From positions 1 to 5,459 of the forward strand of contig JAJYQH010000223.1 in NCBI GenBank assembly GCA_021794705.1: a stretch of DNA of 5,459 bases, written 5' to 3'. Both the position numbers and the translations under genes were made by a program. Below are positions 1-5,459 of this stretch, piece by piece. The first letter of the stretch is position 1; each line of letters opens with the position of its first letter. The notes under the pieces are model-generated. The model saw nothing but the letters and a program-made list of their open reading frames with translations. It was not told where the DNA came from and did not search any database. The stretch is from Actinomycetes bacterium (GTDB lineage: Bacteria; Actinomycetota; Actinomycetes; Propionibacteriales; Propionibacteriaceae).

Positions 1-1
1 G

Positions 2-481
2 CTTAAGGTGTCCCGCGGAGTGGTGAAGGTGCGCGGGGGCTACGTTGTCGGCGAGCCCAAGACGAACGCCGGCGCGCGGACGGTCCACATTCCTCCGCAC
101 CTGCTCCCAGCGCTGCGCCGACACCTCGATGAACACGCCGATTCCGGCTCCGACGGCCTCCTGTTCCCGGCTCCGAACGGGGGACACCTCCATTCGTCGT
201 CGTTCGCCCGATCGTTCGCCAAAGCCGCGGCCGCCGCGGGCCGTCCGGACGCCACGCCGCACACGTTGCGACACACAGGCGTCTCGTTCTCGCACAAGGC
301 GGGCGCAACATTCGCGGAGAACAAGGCCCGGGCCGGTCACACGTCCGAGGCCATGACCCTGCTCTACACGCACACCCTCGACGGGGCCGACAAGGCACTC
401 GCCGAGGCACTGTCGAGGATGGCGGAGGAGGGGCGGATGCCTGGGGAAGAGACTCTCGGTGGGACTGGGGGTGTCAGGTGA
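2..481 (+). CDS. Tyrosine recombinase/phage-type integrase, C-terminal catalytic part (5' end outside window)
   Basis: Site-specific DNA strand exchange enzyme of the phage integrase family, typically encoded on an integrative element. The frame is open to the left edge, so the N-terminal arm-binding and core-binding domains and the first catalytic Arg lie outside; the GTG at 8 is an internal Val rather than a start. Counting from the codon at base 2, I see the beta-hairpin Lys in PKTNAGAR (K20), followed by the usual V-x-IP strand and LLFP. Next come the HTLRH box (H87, R90), the second His in AGH (H113) and the nucleophile Tyr in LLYTH (Y122). After that comes the usual acidic, Ala-rich C-terminal helix. 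All visible catalytic positions are present, so this part looks intact. It ends 46 bases from a convergent broken antitoxin gene. No tRNA or attachment site is visible in the window. Confidence 0.9.
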   Translation, partial: LKVSRGVVKVRGGYVVGEPKTNAGARTVHIPPHLLPALRRHLDEHADSGSDGLLFPAPNGGHLHSSSFARSFAKAAAAAGRPDATPHTLRHTGVSFSHKAGATFAENKARAGHTSEAMTLLYTHTLDGADKALAEALSRMAEEGRMPGEETLGGTGGVR

Positions 482-512
482 CGGTCCTCTGGCCCGCAGC
501 CGGCCTGACTTT

Positions 513-527
513 CCCTGGTTGGCAGGG
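513..527. terminator. Small hairpin between convergent integrase and antitoxin remnant
   Basis: CCCTG and CAGGG form a perfect 5-bp stem around a 5-base loop in the 46-bp gap between the integrase stop and the antitoxin remnant's stop. It could serve as a bidirectional terminator, but the stem is short and there is no T run. Confidence 0.2.
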
Positions 528-1122
528 TCATTGGGCGCTCGCCATGTCGAGAGCGGCCCGCATCAGACCGAAGGTGCTCAGCGTCCCCGCGTACTCCAGG
601 AGCAGTTCGGGGCGCCCGCCCGGGCTCGAGAGGTAACGATGTAGCGCGGCAGATGCGATCGGCTCGCCGAGCCGGCGGCGGAAGCGCGTCAGATCAACCA
701 CCGTGCGGGCCGGGTCGTAGATCCGCACCCGCTCGCCCGGCGCCGCGTCGAATCCCGACAATCCCACTTCGAAGGCGGACTCGTCGAACCGGAACACGCT
801 CAGTCGCGGATAGTCGATCGCCGGGGGATGGGACCTCGTGGGTACCGCGAACTGCAGGGCTGCGGGCATCTCGTCGGTCAGCTCGTGGATCGCGGCCGCT
901 GACACGCAGCTGACGATGGCCCGCGGCGACGGATGCGCCACGGCCAGCGCATCCGGATGGGACGCTTGCGGAGCATCGGCCGACGGAACACGCCGCGTGA
1001 CAGCTGGATCACCTGGCGCGCGTCATGCTGCAGACCCCGCGGATGCAACCCGAACGGCAGATCCGCTTGCGTCGTGAACGACGGAGCAGGTCGCCACTGG
1101 ACAGGTTCGTGAATAGACGCAT
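528..1122 (-). pseudogene. AbiEi-family type IV antitoxin, frameshifted and without its toxin
   Basis: Intact members are winged-helix antitoxins and autorepressors, encoded just upstream of an AbiEii nucleotidyltransferase toxin. The frame from 941 to 528 gives the AbiEi C-terminal domain: the VSAAAIHELTDEMP segment, a strand with YDPARTVVDL, and the closing LLLEYAGTLSTFGLMRAALD. The missing N-terminal part lies in a second frame at about 1078-980, reading FTTQADLPFGLHPRGLQ and then QLSRGVFRR, which matches the helix-turn-helix and RGVYR wing of this family. The two frames join if one base is restored near 980, giving SRGVFRR-ADAPQASHPD. A second one-base slip near 1080 would connect to an ATG at 1122 and restore about 198 residues, the usual family length. 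That second part is less certain, and no clear ribosome site precedes this ATG. No toxin gene follows; the integrase end occupies that place. A sequencing error at 980 is the main alternative. Confidence 0.72.
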
Positions 1123-1153
1123 TACGCGCGGAGTGTCTGCCTGTGAATGTCTA

Positions 1154-1182
1154 CCCGCCGAGGCCTCGCCCGTTCGGCGCGG
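1154..1182 (-). terminator. Possible terminator hairpin after the SPFH/NAD-kinase-like operon
   Basis: CGCCGA (1156-1161) pairs with TCGGCG (1174-1179) around a 12-base loop. An outer CC/GG pair extends the stem if one C is bulged. It lies about 33-60 bases past the NAD-kinase-like stop. A second, smaller hairpin is at 1194-1206 (GAGCA-GCC-TGCTC). Neither has a U tract, which is common in high-GC actinobacteria, so the call rests on position and pairing only. Otherwise I see nothing in the 1123-1214 gap. Confidence 0.3.
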
Positions 1183-1214
1183 GGTGGCTGGCTGAGCAGC
1201 CTGCTCCATCTGGT

Positions 1215-2111
1215 CTAGCGGGTGGCCGTTGCCAGGCGGAGGGTGGTGTCGGCGATGCCGATGGTGACGTCCTGGCCCCAGTTGAGGGTGAGGTGGTCGG
1301 ATTCGAGCCCGTCACCGAAGGCGACGAGTTGGTCCGACTCGACGGTCACGGTGAGGGGTTGGCTGAGTAGGCCCTCGGTGAGGGTGATGCCGGTGGTGGG
1401 GGAGGGCCAGGCTTCGCGGGTGAACCAGATCAGGGTGCGGTCGGTGGGCCGTGGCAGGGGCAGGCCGCTGTGGTGTTCTTGCCAGATGGAGCGGCACCAG
1501 CCGGTGGCGCCGGTTCCGGTGCCGATGATGAGTCCGGAGGAGGCTTGTCGCTCCCGGCCCATGTCGGGGGTGGTGACGGTGTAGCGGGCGGTCTGGTGGC
1601 TGCGGTGGCCCAGGTAGATCTCGTTGAGCGCGAAAAGTTGTTGTCCGTCGTCGGTGGTGGCGGTGACCATGGTGCGGTGCTCGAACGGCTGGGATCCGCG
1701 GACCGTGTCGTGCAGGGCGTCGGCGAACGTGTCGGGTGCCAGGGGGACGAGTATTCCGGGGTTGCGGTCGGGGTCCGGGTTGATGCCGAGGACGGGTTGG
1801 CCGGTGAGGTATTTGGCGAGGTTGGCGATGAGGCCGTCCTGGCCGACGGCGACCACGATGTCCTCGGGTGCGAAGAGGAACTGTGGCAGGTCGCCACGTT
1901 CCACGTGAGCCTGGCGCCAGGTGAGCGGGATGCCCGCCACCACCTGGCGCAGGGCCGCCTGTTGCCGGGCGTGCCGGTGGTGGATCTCGGCGATGTCGCG
2001 GCCGCGGGTCGCGAGGTAGAACTCGGCCTGTCCGTGGGAGCCGTGGCGGGCCAGCAGTTCGTCGTACTCGGTGCGACGGTGGACCAGGAGCACCCGGGGT
2101 GCGAGGGTCAT
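1215..2111 (-). CDS. NAD-kinase-like protein (ATP-NAD kinase superfamily, divergent motifs)
   Basis: 298 residues. NAD kinases phosphorylate NAD to NADP in the cytosol. The family pattern is visible in order. VVAVGQDG (86-93) stands where the canonical GGDG loop lies and keeps the Asp (D92). PVLGIN (106-111) follows, then [11 protein letters not shown] with the NE pair (N163, E164). Then comes [15 protein letters not shown] (191-205) in place of the usual SG-x-x-x-x-TPTGSTAY, and a beta-rich C-terminal domain. The first Gly of GGDG is Val-Gly-Gln here, and the Pro and Ser of TPTGST are replaced, so substrate or phosphate donor may differ from the housekeeping enzyme. The ATG at 2111 has an AGGAGG at 2118-2123, six bases upstream. 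The gene starts 33 bp after the SPFH stop and is probably co-transcribed with it. It is more likely a specialised paralogue than the essential NAD kinase; activity is inferred, not shown. Confidence 0.8.
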   Translation of the reverse strand: MTLAPRVLLVHRRTEYDELLARHGSHGQAEFYLATRGRDIAEIHHRHARQQAALRQVVAGIPLTWRQAHVERGDLPQFLFAPEDIVVAVGQDGLIANLAKYLTGQPVLGINPDPDRNPGILVPLAPDTFADALHDTVRGSQPFEHRTMVTATTDDGQQLFALNEIYLGHRSHQTARYTVTTPDMGRERQASSGLIIGTGTGATGWCRSIWQEHHSGLPLPRPTDRTLIWFTREAWPSPTTGITLTEGLLSQPLTVTVESDQLVAFGDGLESDHLTLNWGQDVTIGIADTTLRLATATR

Positions 2112-2144
2112 CGACTTCCTCCTTTCGCGAGGTCGGGTCAGTGG

Positions 2145-3149
2145 TCAGACTGCGTCCTTGGTGCCGAGTCGTGCCAGCAGGGGGGTGAGCAGATCGGGGC
2201 TGAGCATCAGGTTGTCGATGTGCGGCAGGTTGGCGGCCAGTTCGCGGGCGGCGAGCGCGAGGAGGACGGCTTCGGGGGTGTCACGGTAGGCGGCGAGTTT
2301 GGCTGCTTCGGCGCTGGCGTCGGCGGCGCCGAGAGCCTGGACGCCGTCGGCTTTGGCCGCATCGAGCTGGCGGGCGCGGGCAGCTTCTGCGGTGGTGCGG
2401 ATCTGGTCGGCGGCGGCGTCCTCTTCGGCGGTGCGGCGGCCGTTGAGTCCGCGCTGGGCGACGAGCTGTTCCTCACGGCGGGCGAGCTCGATCTGGCTCT
2501 GCAGCTCGTTCTCGGCGATGGCCCGTTCGCGTTCGACCGCCACGGCGCGGCGTTCGAATGTGGCGGCGTCGGCGTCCTGCTGCAGCTTTTCCCGGGTCGG
2601 TGTCTGCAGCGCCTTCTGCACGGTCGGTTCCGGCTTGATCGCCACCACGCGGGCGCCGATGACCTGGATGCCTGTCTCGACGAGCCTGCCGTCGTCGGCG
2701 AGGCCGGTCGCGATGCCGTCGCGGACCGCGGCCAGACCCGTGGTGATGCCCTCGGTGAGGGAGAGCACGGCCAGGATCCCCAGGGCGTGCTGTTGGGCTG
2801 TCTCGGTCAGGATGGTCGCGATCTGGGCCATCGGGGTGGCGCGGTGCTGTCCGGTGTCGGGATCGATGGAGAAGTCGATCCGCTGCGCGGCCAACACCGG
2901 GTCGGCCAGCCGGAAGGTGATCGTCGCCTGGATCGAAACGTCCTGGAAGTCGGCGGTCTGGGCGTGGAACAGCAGCGGTAGCTCCCGGTCGTCGATCGGA
3001 ACCTCCGCCAGGACTGCGCCCAGCCGCCGGAACCAGAACGAGCTCGCGGTGCCCTCGTGGATGGTGTGGCCGTTGCGCAGGTGGCGGATGTGGGTGGTCT
3101 CGGTGCCGCGCAGGTGGCGCAGGAACAAGAAGCGGTCGATGTCGGCCAT
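2145..3149 (-). CDS. SPFH/band-7 domain protein with coiled-coil tail
   Basis: 334 residues from the ATG at 3149. SPFH (stomatin, prohibitin, flotillin, HflK/C) proteins form oligomeric scaffolds, usually at membranes. Residues about 1-180 form the SPFH region, with strand-rich segments, a VSIQATITFRLADP stretch (71-84) typical of the domain, and VIGARVVAIKPEP (163-175) near its end. Residues about 184-285 are rich in Glu, Arg, Gln and Ala with heptad spacing, as in the flotillin-type coiled coil. The tail has a short LPHIDNLMLSPDLLTPLLARL segment. I see no N-terminal transmembrane helix or signal peptide, so it is probably soluble or only peripherally attached, unlike most stomatins. A GTG at 3158 would add three residues, but the GGGAG at 3159-3163 lies nine bases from the ATG and none from the GTG, so ATG is chosen. 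It is the first gene of the operon with the NAD-kinase-like gene. Its specific role is unknown. Confidence 0.85.
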   Translation of the reverse strand: MADIDRFLFLRHLRGTETTHIRHLRNGHTIHEGTASSFWFRRLGAVLAEVPIDDRELPLLFHAQTADFQDVSIQATITFRLADPVLAAQRIDFSIDPDTGQHRATPMAQIATILTETAQQHALGILAVLSLTEGITTGLAAVRDGIATGLADDGRLVETGIQVIGARVVAIKPEPTVQKALQTPTREKLQQDADAATFERRAVAVERERAIAENELQSQIELARREEQLVAQRGLNGRRTAEEDAAADQIRTTAEAARARQLDAAKADGVQALGAADASAEAAKLAAYRDTPEAVLLALAARELAANLPHIDNLMLSPDLLTPLLARLGTKDAV

Positions 3150-3158
3150 GGTGAACAC

Positions 3159-3163
3159 TCCCT
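3159..3163 (-). promoter_or_regulatory. Ribosome binding site of the SPFH gene
   Basis: On the minus strand this reads GGGAG, nine bases before the ATG at 3149. It touches the alternative GTG at 3158 with no spacer, which decides the start in favour of ATG. Confidence 0.6.
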
Positions 3164-3166
3164 CAT

Positions 3167-3189
3167 GTTGTCGTCGAAGCGACGATAAC
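3167..3189. promoter_or_regulatory. Operator-like palindrome, box 1 (SPFH side)
   Basis: The arms are GTTGTCGTCG and CGACGATAAC around a 3-base AAG spacer, pairing at 9 of 10 positions. Its edge is 17 bases from the SPFH ATG. It matches box 2 at 15 of 23 positions when both are read on the minus strand; the shared core is ATCGTC, five bases, GACG, two bases, AAC. It overlaps the -10 of the promoter proposed for the SPFH gene. A binding site for the neighbouring Nudix/winged-helix regulator is the natural inference, given the divergent layout. Confidence 0.6.
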
Positions 3190-3210
3190 TGAGGATGCTG
3201 TTCGCGTCAA
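3182..3210 (-). promoter_or_regulatory. Sigma70-like promoter for the SPFH/NAD-kinase-like operon
   Basis: On the minus strand TTGACG (3205-3210; 5 of 6 to the -35 consensus) and TATCGT (3182-3187; 4 of 6 to the -10) are separated by exactly 17 bases. Transcription would begin near 3175, giving a leader of about 25 bases before the ATG. The -35 lies in box 2 and the -10 in box 1, so a protein bound to either would block polymerase. Confidence 0.5.
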
Positions 3211-3222
3211 TATGACGATTAG
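3200..3222. promoter_or_regulatory. Operator-like palindrome, box 2 (regulator side)
   Basis: The arms are GTTCGCGTCA and TGACGATTAG around ATA; the inner CGTCA/TGACG pair perfectly and 6 of 10 positions pair overall. It ends 17 bases before the regulator's ATG at 3240, mirroring box 1. The centres of the boxes (3178 and 3211) are 33 bp apart, about three helical turns, so both would face the same side of the DNA. It contains TATGAC (3211-3216), a possible -10 for the regulator gene, though no good -35 accompanies it. Confidence 0.55.
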
Positions 3223-3239
3223 TGGGGTAGGGTGGCCGC

Positions 3240-3935
3240 ATGCCTTCGAACGAGTCCGCGTATCCGGCAGTGGCGGTGACGGTTGACGTTGCGGTCTTCA
3301 CTATCCGCGACGACCGACTCTGCGTCCTGCTGATCAGGCGAGGCGAAGCACCCCACGAAGGTCGTTGGGCACTGCCGGGCGGGTTCGTGCGTCCGGACGA
3401 GGACCTCGACCGGGCGGCCCTGCGAGAGTTGACCGAGGAGACCGGCGTCGCGTCCGGCGTCCACCTCGAACAGCTCAAGACCTACGGGGCACCCGATCGT
3501 GACCCCCGGATGCGGACCGTCACCGTCGCCTACCTCGCCCTGGCCCCCGACCTCGCCGCTCCGGAAGCGGAGACCGACGCCGCCCATGCCGAATGGATCC
3601 CCGTGGCGGAGGCCCTCGACCCGACCATGCGGCTGGCCTTCGACCACGCCGAGATCCTCACCGATGCCCTCGAGCGTGCGCGAGCGAAGCTGGAGTACAC
3701 CCCGCTCGCCACCGCCTTCTGCCCCGAGGAGTTCACCGTCGCCGAACTCCGTCACGTCTACGAGACCGTCTGGGGTGTCGGCATCGACCCCCGAAACTTC
3801 CACCGCAAGGTCAGCAAGACCCCAGGCTTCCTCGCTCCGACCGGGCGCACCACCAACCGAGAGGGCGGCCGCCCCGCGCAGCTGTATCACCGCGGCGACC
3901 TTGACGTCCTCAACCCCCCGATGACCCGCCAGTAA
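3240..3935 (+). CDS. NrtR-type regulator: Nudix domain plus winged-helix DNA-binding domain
   Basis: 231 residues. NrtR proteins are transcription factors of NAD metabolism in which a Nudix-fold domain senses ADP-ribose or related compounds and a C-terminal winged helix binds DNA. Residues 10-145 are the Nudix domain. The Nudix box is complete (G48, E54, R62, E63, E66, E67, G69), so unlike many NrtR regulators this one may still hydrolyse a substrate. Residues about 165-220 match the NrtR winged helix, with FTVAELRHVYETVWG, then DPRNFHRKV, then a GGRPAQLYH wing. The ATG at 3240 is preceded by a G-rich stretch (GGGTAGGGTGG) that is only a fair ribosome site. It is divergent from the SPFH/NAD-kinase-like operon across a spacer with two matched palindromes, which suggests autoregulation and control of that operon. 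A plain Nudix hydrolase is the alternative, but the winged helix argues against it. Confidence 0.85.
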   Translation: MPSNESAYPAVAVTVDVAVFTIRDDRLCVLLIRRGEAPHEGRWALPGGFVRPDEDLDRAALRELTEETGVASGVHLEQLKTYGAPDRDPRMRTVTVAYLALAPDLAAPEAETDAAHAEWIPVAEALDPTMRLAFDHAEILTDALERARAKLEYTPLATAFCPEEFTVAELRHVYETVWGVGIDPRNFHRKVSKTPGFLAPTGRTTNREGGRPAQLYHRGDLDVLNPPMTRQ

Positions 3936-3972
3936 CGCTCCGCCCCGGATACGCCTCGTCGAGACCCTCCCA

Positions 3973-4011
3973 GGATGCGCCCGTCGCTGCCACGCAGGGG
4001 CGCCGTTATCC
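3973..4011. terminator. Hairpin between convergent regulator and toxin genes
   Basis: The 159-bp gap between the regulator stop (3935) and the toxin stop (4095) holds a 6-bp GCGCCC/GGGCGC stem (3977-3982 with 3998-4003) around a 15-base loop. An outer GGAT/ATCC pair extends it past a 4-base bulge. There is no T run on either side. Its place between convergent genes suits a bidirectional terminator. I see nothing else in this gap. Confidence 0.3.
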
Positions 4012-4094
4012 GTGGACTCCCGCCGTGTCTCTGTCCGCCTTCGACGTGAAGCCGACCGCCCTCCTTGCTGCCCCAAGGTGCGCGGCCGTCGGGG

Positions 4095-4898
4095 TCAGCG
4101 TGGCGTCGCCTGGTCGGCGTCGGGTCGGCCGCCCCTGCCAAGGCCGGTGAGCCATGCCTCGAGGAGTTCGTGGTGCGCTCCCCGCCAGGCCAGCCTCAGT
4201 ACAGGCTGCATCTGCGTCGCCATCCGAAGGACGCGATTGGCGCGGTCCGGGCTGAAGCAGGAGATGCCTCGGCGGCCGAGACGGTTGGCGCCGGCCAACT
4301 GGTGGTCGTATTCGGTGGCCGCCAGCGCGAGTTCGTCGTCCCAGGTCTCGTCACCGTAGATGCCCTCAGAGGCAGCGCGCAGCACGGTGAGGAGATCGTC
4401 GGCGTCCTTGGTTTGGGCGGGCTGGCGTCCGGCGAAGGCGATGAGCTTGAGAACGGCGATGAGCTCGAGGGGGGCGACGGGCAGCAGCTTGCCCGAGGGC
4501 AGCCTGATGTGGTCGGCGTGGGCGGCTGCTTCGGCGCAGCCGAGCACGTCGAGCCTGGAATCGTGGATGACGACGTCACCGTCGCGTTCCAGGTCTCCGT
4601 AGGGAACCACGTCGACTTGCTGTCCCAGGAGGCGTCGGCGTTGCCAGGCCCGGGTCGGTTCGCCCAGCGTCGCCAGCCTCGTGTCGAAGTCGAGCGCGTC
4701 GTGGGCGGCGATGGCGATGTCGACGTCGTTGGTCGCACGCCGGGGGAGCGAGACCCTTCCGAGGATGAGCGCCAGATCCCGGGCGGTCGCGCCGATGAGC
4801 ACCCAGTGGCCGGGGGCGCCCAGCGCGTCGACGAGGGCGTCCAGCAGGTTGCTCGGGACGGGATGGTCCCCGTCAGTCAAGGGCGCGAAGGTGCGCAT
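4095..4898 (-). CDS. AbiEii-like nucleotidyltransferase, type IV toxin
   Basis: 267 residues. Toxins of this superfamily are DNA polymerase beta-fold nucleotidyltransferases; studied relatives transfer nucleotides, in some cases to tRNA ends, and halt growth. Visible parts are the WVLIGATARDLAL segment (32-44; the G-x-x-x helix that opens the fold), the metal-binding pair in TNDVDIAI (D58, D60), and a third acidic strand VDVVPYG (D96). A C-terminal helical part contains ELIAVLKLIAFAGR (K151) and KDADDL (K164, D165, D168), as in the AbiEii/AbiGii families. All expected catalytic acids are present, so it looks functional. The ATG at 4898 lies inside the antitoxin gene (26-base overlap) and has its own AGGAGG four bases upstream, so translation is probably coupled. 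The distinction from a non-toxic nucleotidyltransferase of the same group (COG4914-like) cannot be made by eye. Confidence 0.8.
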   Translation of the reverse strand: MRTFAPLTDGDHPVPSNLLDALVDALGAPGHWVLIGATARDLALILGRVSLPRRATNDVDIAIAAHDALDFDTRLATLGEPTRAWQRRRLLGQQVDVVPYGDLERDGDVVIHDSRLDVLGCAEAAAHADHIRLPSGKLLPVAPLELIAVLKLIAFAGRQPAQTKDADDLLTVLRAASEGIYGDETWDDELALAATEYDHQLAGANRLGRRGISCFSPDRANRVLRMATQMQPVLRLAWRGAHHELLEAWLTGLGRGGRPDADQATPR

Positions 4899-5459
4899 CG
4901 TTCCTCCTGAGGCGGGTGGCGAACTCGAGGGAACGGGCGTCGCCGTCGCGGAGCAGGTCGCCGTAGATCAGCACCGAGGGGACCAGGCCGGGCCGCGACG
5001 ACGGCAGGCCGTCTCCCCAGAAGCGCTCCCGCACGTCGACGCGGAAAGGGGTGGGGGTGGGCGTGAGGCGGAGCAGGGTCACCGCGGGGCCGAGAGCGGC
5101 GGTGTAGACGAGGCCTTCAGTGGTGCGCACCTGCTCATCCAGAACTGCAGCTGCGGCGATCCCGCCGAGGAGGACTTCCCTCGCGGGTTCGCGCCGCACC
5201 GTGTCGGGCCAGTGCTCATCGTCCGCGAACAGGTCGCGGGGGGTGAGTGGACGGACGGGAAGCCGCCGGTAGGCCTCGGCCCACGTGTCGAGCAGCCGGC
5301 CGGGGGAGTGCAGTCGACCGTCTTGGAGGAATCCGGCCTCGGTGAGTTGGAGCAGGGTGTTGTGGACGGTTCCCACTGACGTTCTCGCGACCGCGGCCAG
5401 TTCTCGGACCGGGCTGCCGGCCAGGGTGGGGTCCGCCAAGAGCGCGAAGGCCACCCGGT
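4873..5459 (-). CDS. AbiEi-family type IV antitoxin, winged-helix protein (5' end outside window)
   Basis: At least 195 residues; the frame is open to the right edge. A GTG at 5454 exists, but the residues before and after it look like the inside of the domain, so the true start is probably outside. Counting from that GTG, residues 16-43 form a helix-turn-helix (VRELAAVARTSVGTVHNTL, then LTEAGFL). Next come a W-AEAYR helix (58-63), a LLGGIAAAAVL segment (95-105) and a closing VLIYGDLL (161-168) followed by D-R-x-x-E-x-A. This order is typical of the COG4861-like AbiEi antitoxins that precede COG4914-like nucleotidyltransferases. Such proteins neutralise the toxin and usually repress their own operon. 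It differs clearly from the broken AbiEi at 528-1122, which belongs to another branch. The promoter is outside the window. Confidence 0.8.
   Translation of the reverse strand, partial: RVAFALLADPTLAGSPVRELAAVARTSVGTVHNTLLQLTEAGFLQDGRLHSPGRLLDTWAEAYRRLPVRPLTPRDLFADDEHWPDTVRREPAREVLLGGIAAAAVLDEQVRTTEGLVYTAALGPAVTLLRLTPTPTPFRVDVRERFWGDGLPSSRPGLVPSVLIYGDLLRDGDARSLEFATRLRRNDAHLRALD
4903..4908 (-). promoter_or_regulatory. Ribosome binding site of the toxin, inside the antitoxin gene
   Basis: AGGAGG on the minus strand, four bases before the toxin ATG at 4898, within the last codons of the antitoxin. It confirms the toxin start and points to translational coupling of the pair. Confidence 0.7.

Noticed and set aside
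1159..1168. Perfect 10-bp palindrome CGAGGCCTCG as an operator
   Set aside because: It falls within the loop region of a larger terminator-like hairpin, has no second copy, and short GC palindromes are expected by chance here.
1009..1209. Small minus-strand frame as a separate gene
   Set aside because: No ribosome site and no family likeness; part of it probably belongs to the broken N-terminus of the antitoxin.
1470..2981. Long open frame of 503 codons on the plus strand, opposite the SPFH and NAD-kinase-like genes
   Set aside because: It is a Gly/Val-rich shadow of two well-recognised minus-strand genes and spans both of them and their gap; it resembles no protein family.
3147..3158. GTG at 3158 as the start of the SPFH protein
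   Set aside because: The ribosome site GGGAG directly abuts this GTG, whereas it has good spacing to the ATG at 3149.
2299..3192. Open plus-strand frame opposite the SPFH gene
   Set aside because: Ser/Arg/Ala-rich low-complexity translation, running into the operator region; a shadow produced by GC-rich third positions.
3219..4076. Open minus-strand frame opposite the Nudix regulator
   Set aside because: The Nudix box and winged helix on the plus strand are unmistakable; this frame is an antisense shadow crossing both gene boundaries.
4065..4910. Open plus-strand frame opposite the nucleotidyltransferase
   Set aside because: Antisense shadow; the minus strand carries family motifs and a strong ribosome site.
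4681..5379. Open plus-strand frame opposite the antitoxin
   Set aside because: It spans two overlapping minus-strand genes and has no recognisable motif.

Overview
The window is very GC-rich, with coding strands strongly biased to G or C at third codon positions, GTG as well as ATG starts, and strong AGGAGG ribosome sites. This fits a high-GC actinobacterium. I cannot name a genus from the sequence alone.

Layout from left to right. Bases 2-481 (+) are the C-terminal catalytic part of a tyrosine recombinase/integrase, cut by the left window edge. Convergent to it, at about 528-1122 (-), lies a broken AbiEi-type antitoxin gene. Its C-terminal domain is intact, but the N-terminal winged-helix part is in another frame, and no partner toxin follows it. 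Bases 1215-3149 (-) hold a two-gene operon: an SPFH/band-7 protein with a long coiled coil, then an NAD-kinase-like protein. Divergent from this operon, at 3240-3935 (+), is an NrtR-type regulator (Nudix domain plus winged helix). The right end (4095 to the window edge, -) is a type IV toxin-antitoxin pair: an AbiEi-family antitoxin, running off the right edge, overlapped by 26 bases by an AbiEii-like nucleotidyltransferase.

The centre is the most informative part. The 90-bp divergent spacer carries two related 23-bp imperfect palindromes. Each sits exactly 17 bases from one of the two start codons, and their centres are 33 bp apart, about three helical turns. A sigma70-like promoter reading toward the SPFH gene has its -35 in one palindrome and its -10 in the other. 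The simplest reading is that the Nudix regulator senses an NAD-derived metabolite, controls itself and represses the SPFH/NAD-kinase-like operon. That would make 1215-3935 a self-contained, NAD-linked regulated module.

An integrase fragment, a decayed antitoxin and an intact type IV toxin-antitoxin pair flank the module, so the window looks like accessory, island-type DNA. Whether the NAD-linked module shares a job with the toxin-antitoxin genes (for example stress or phage response) cannot be decided from the sequence.
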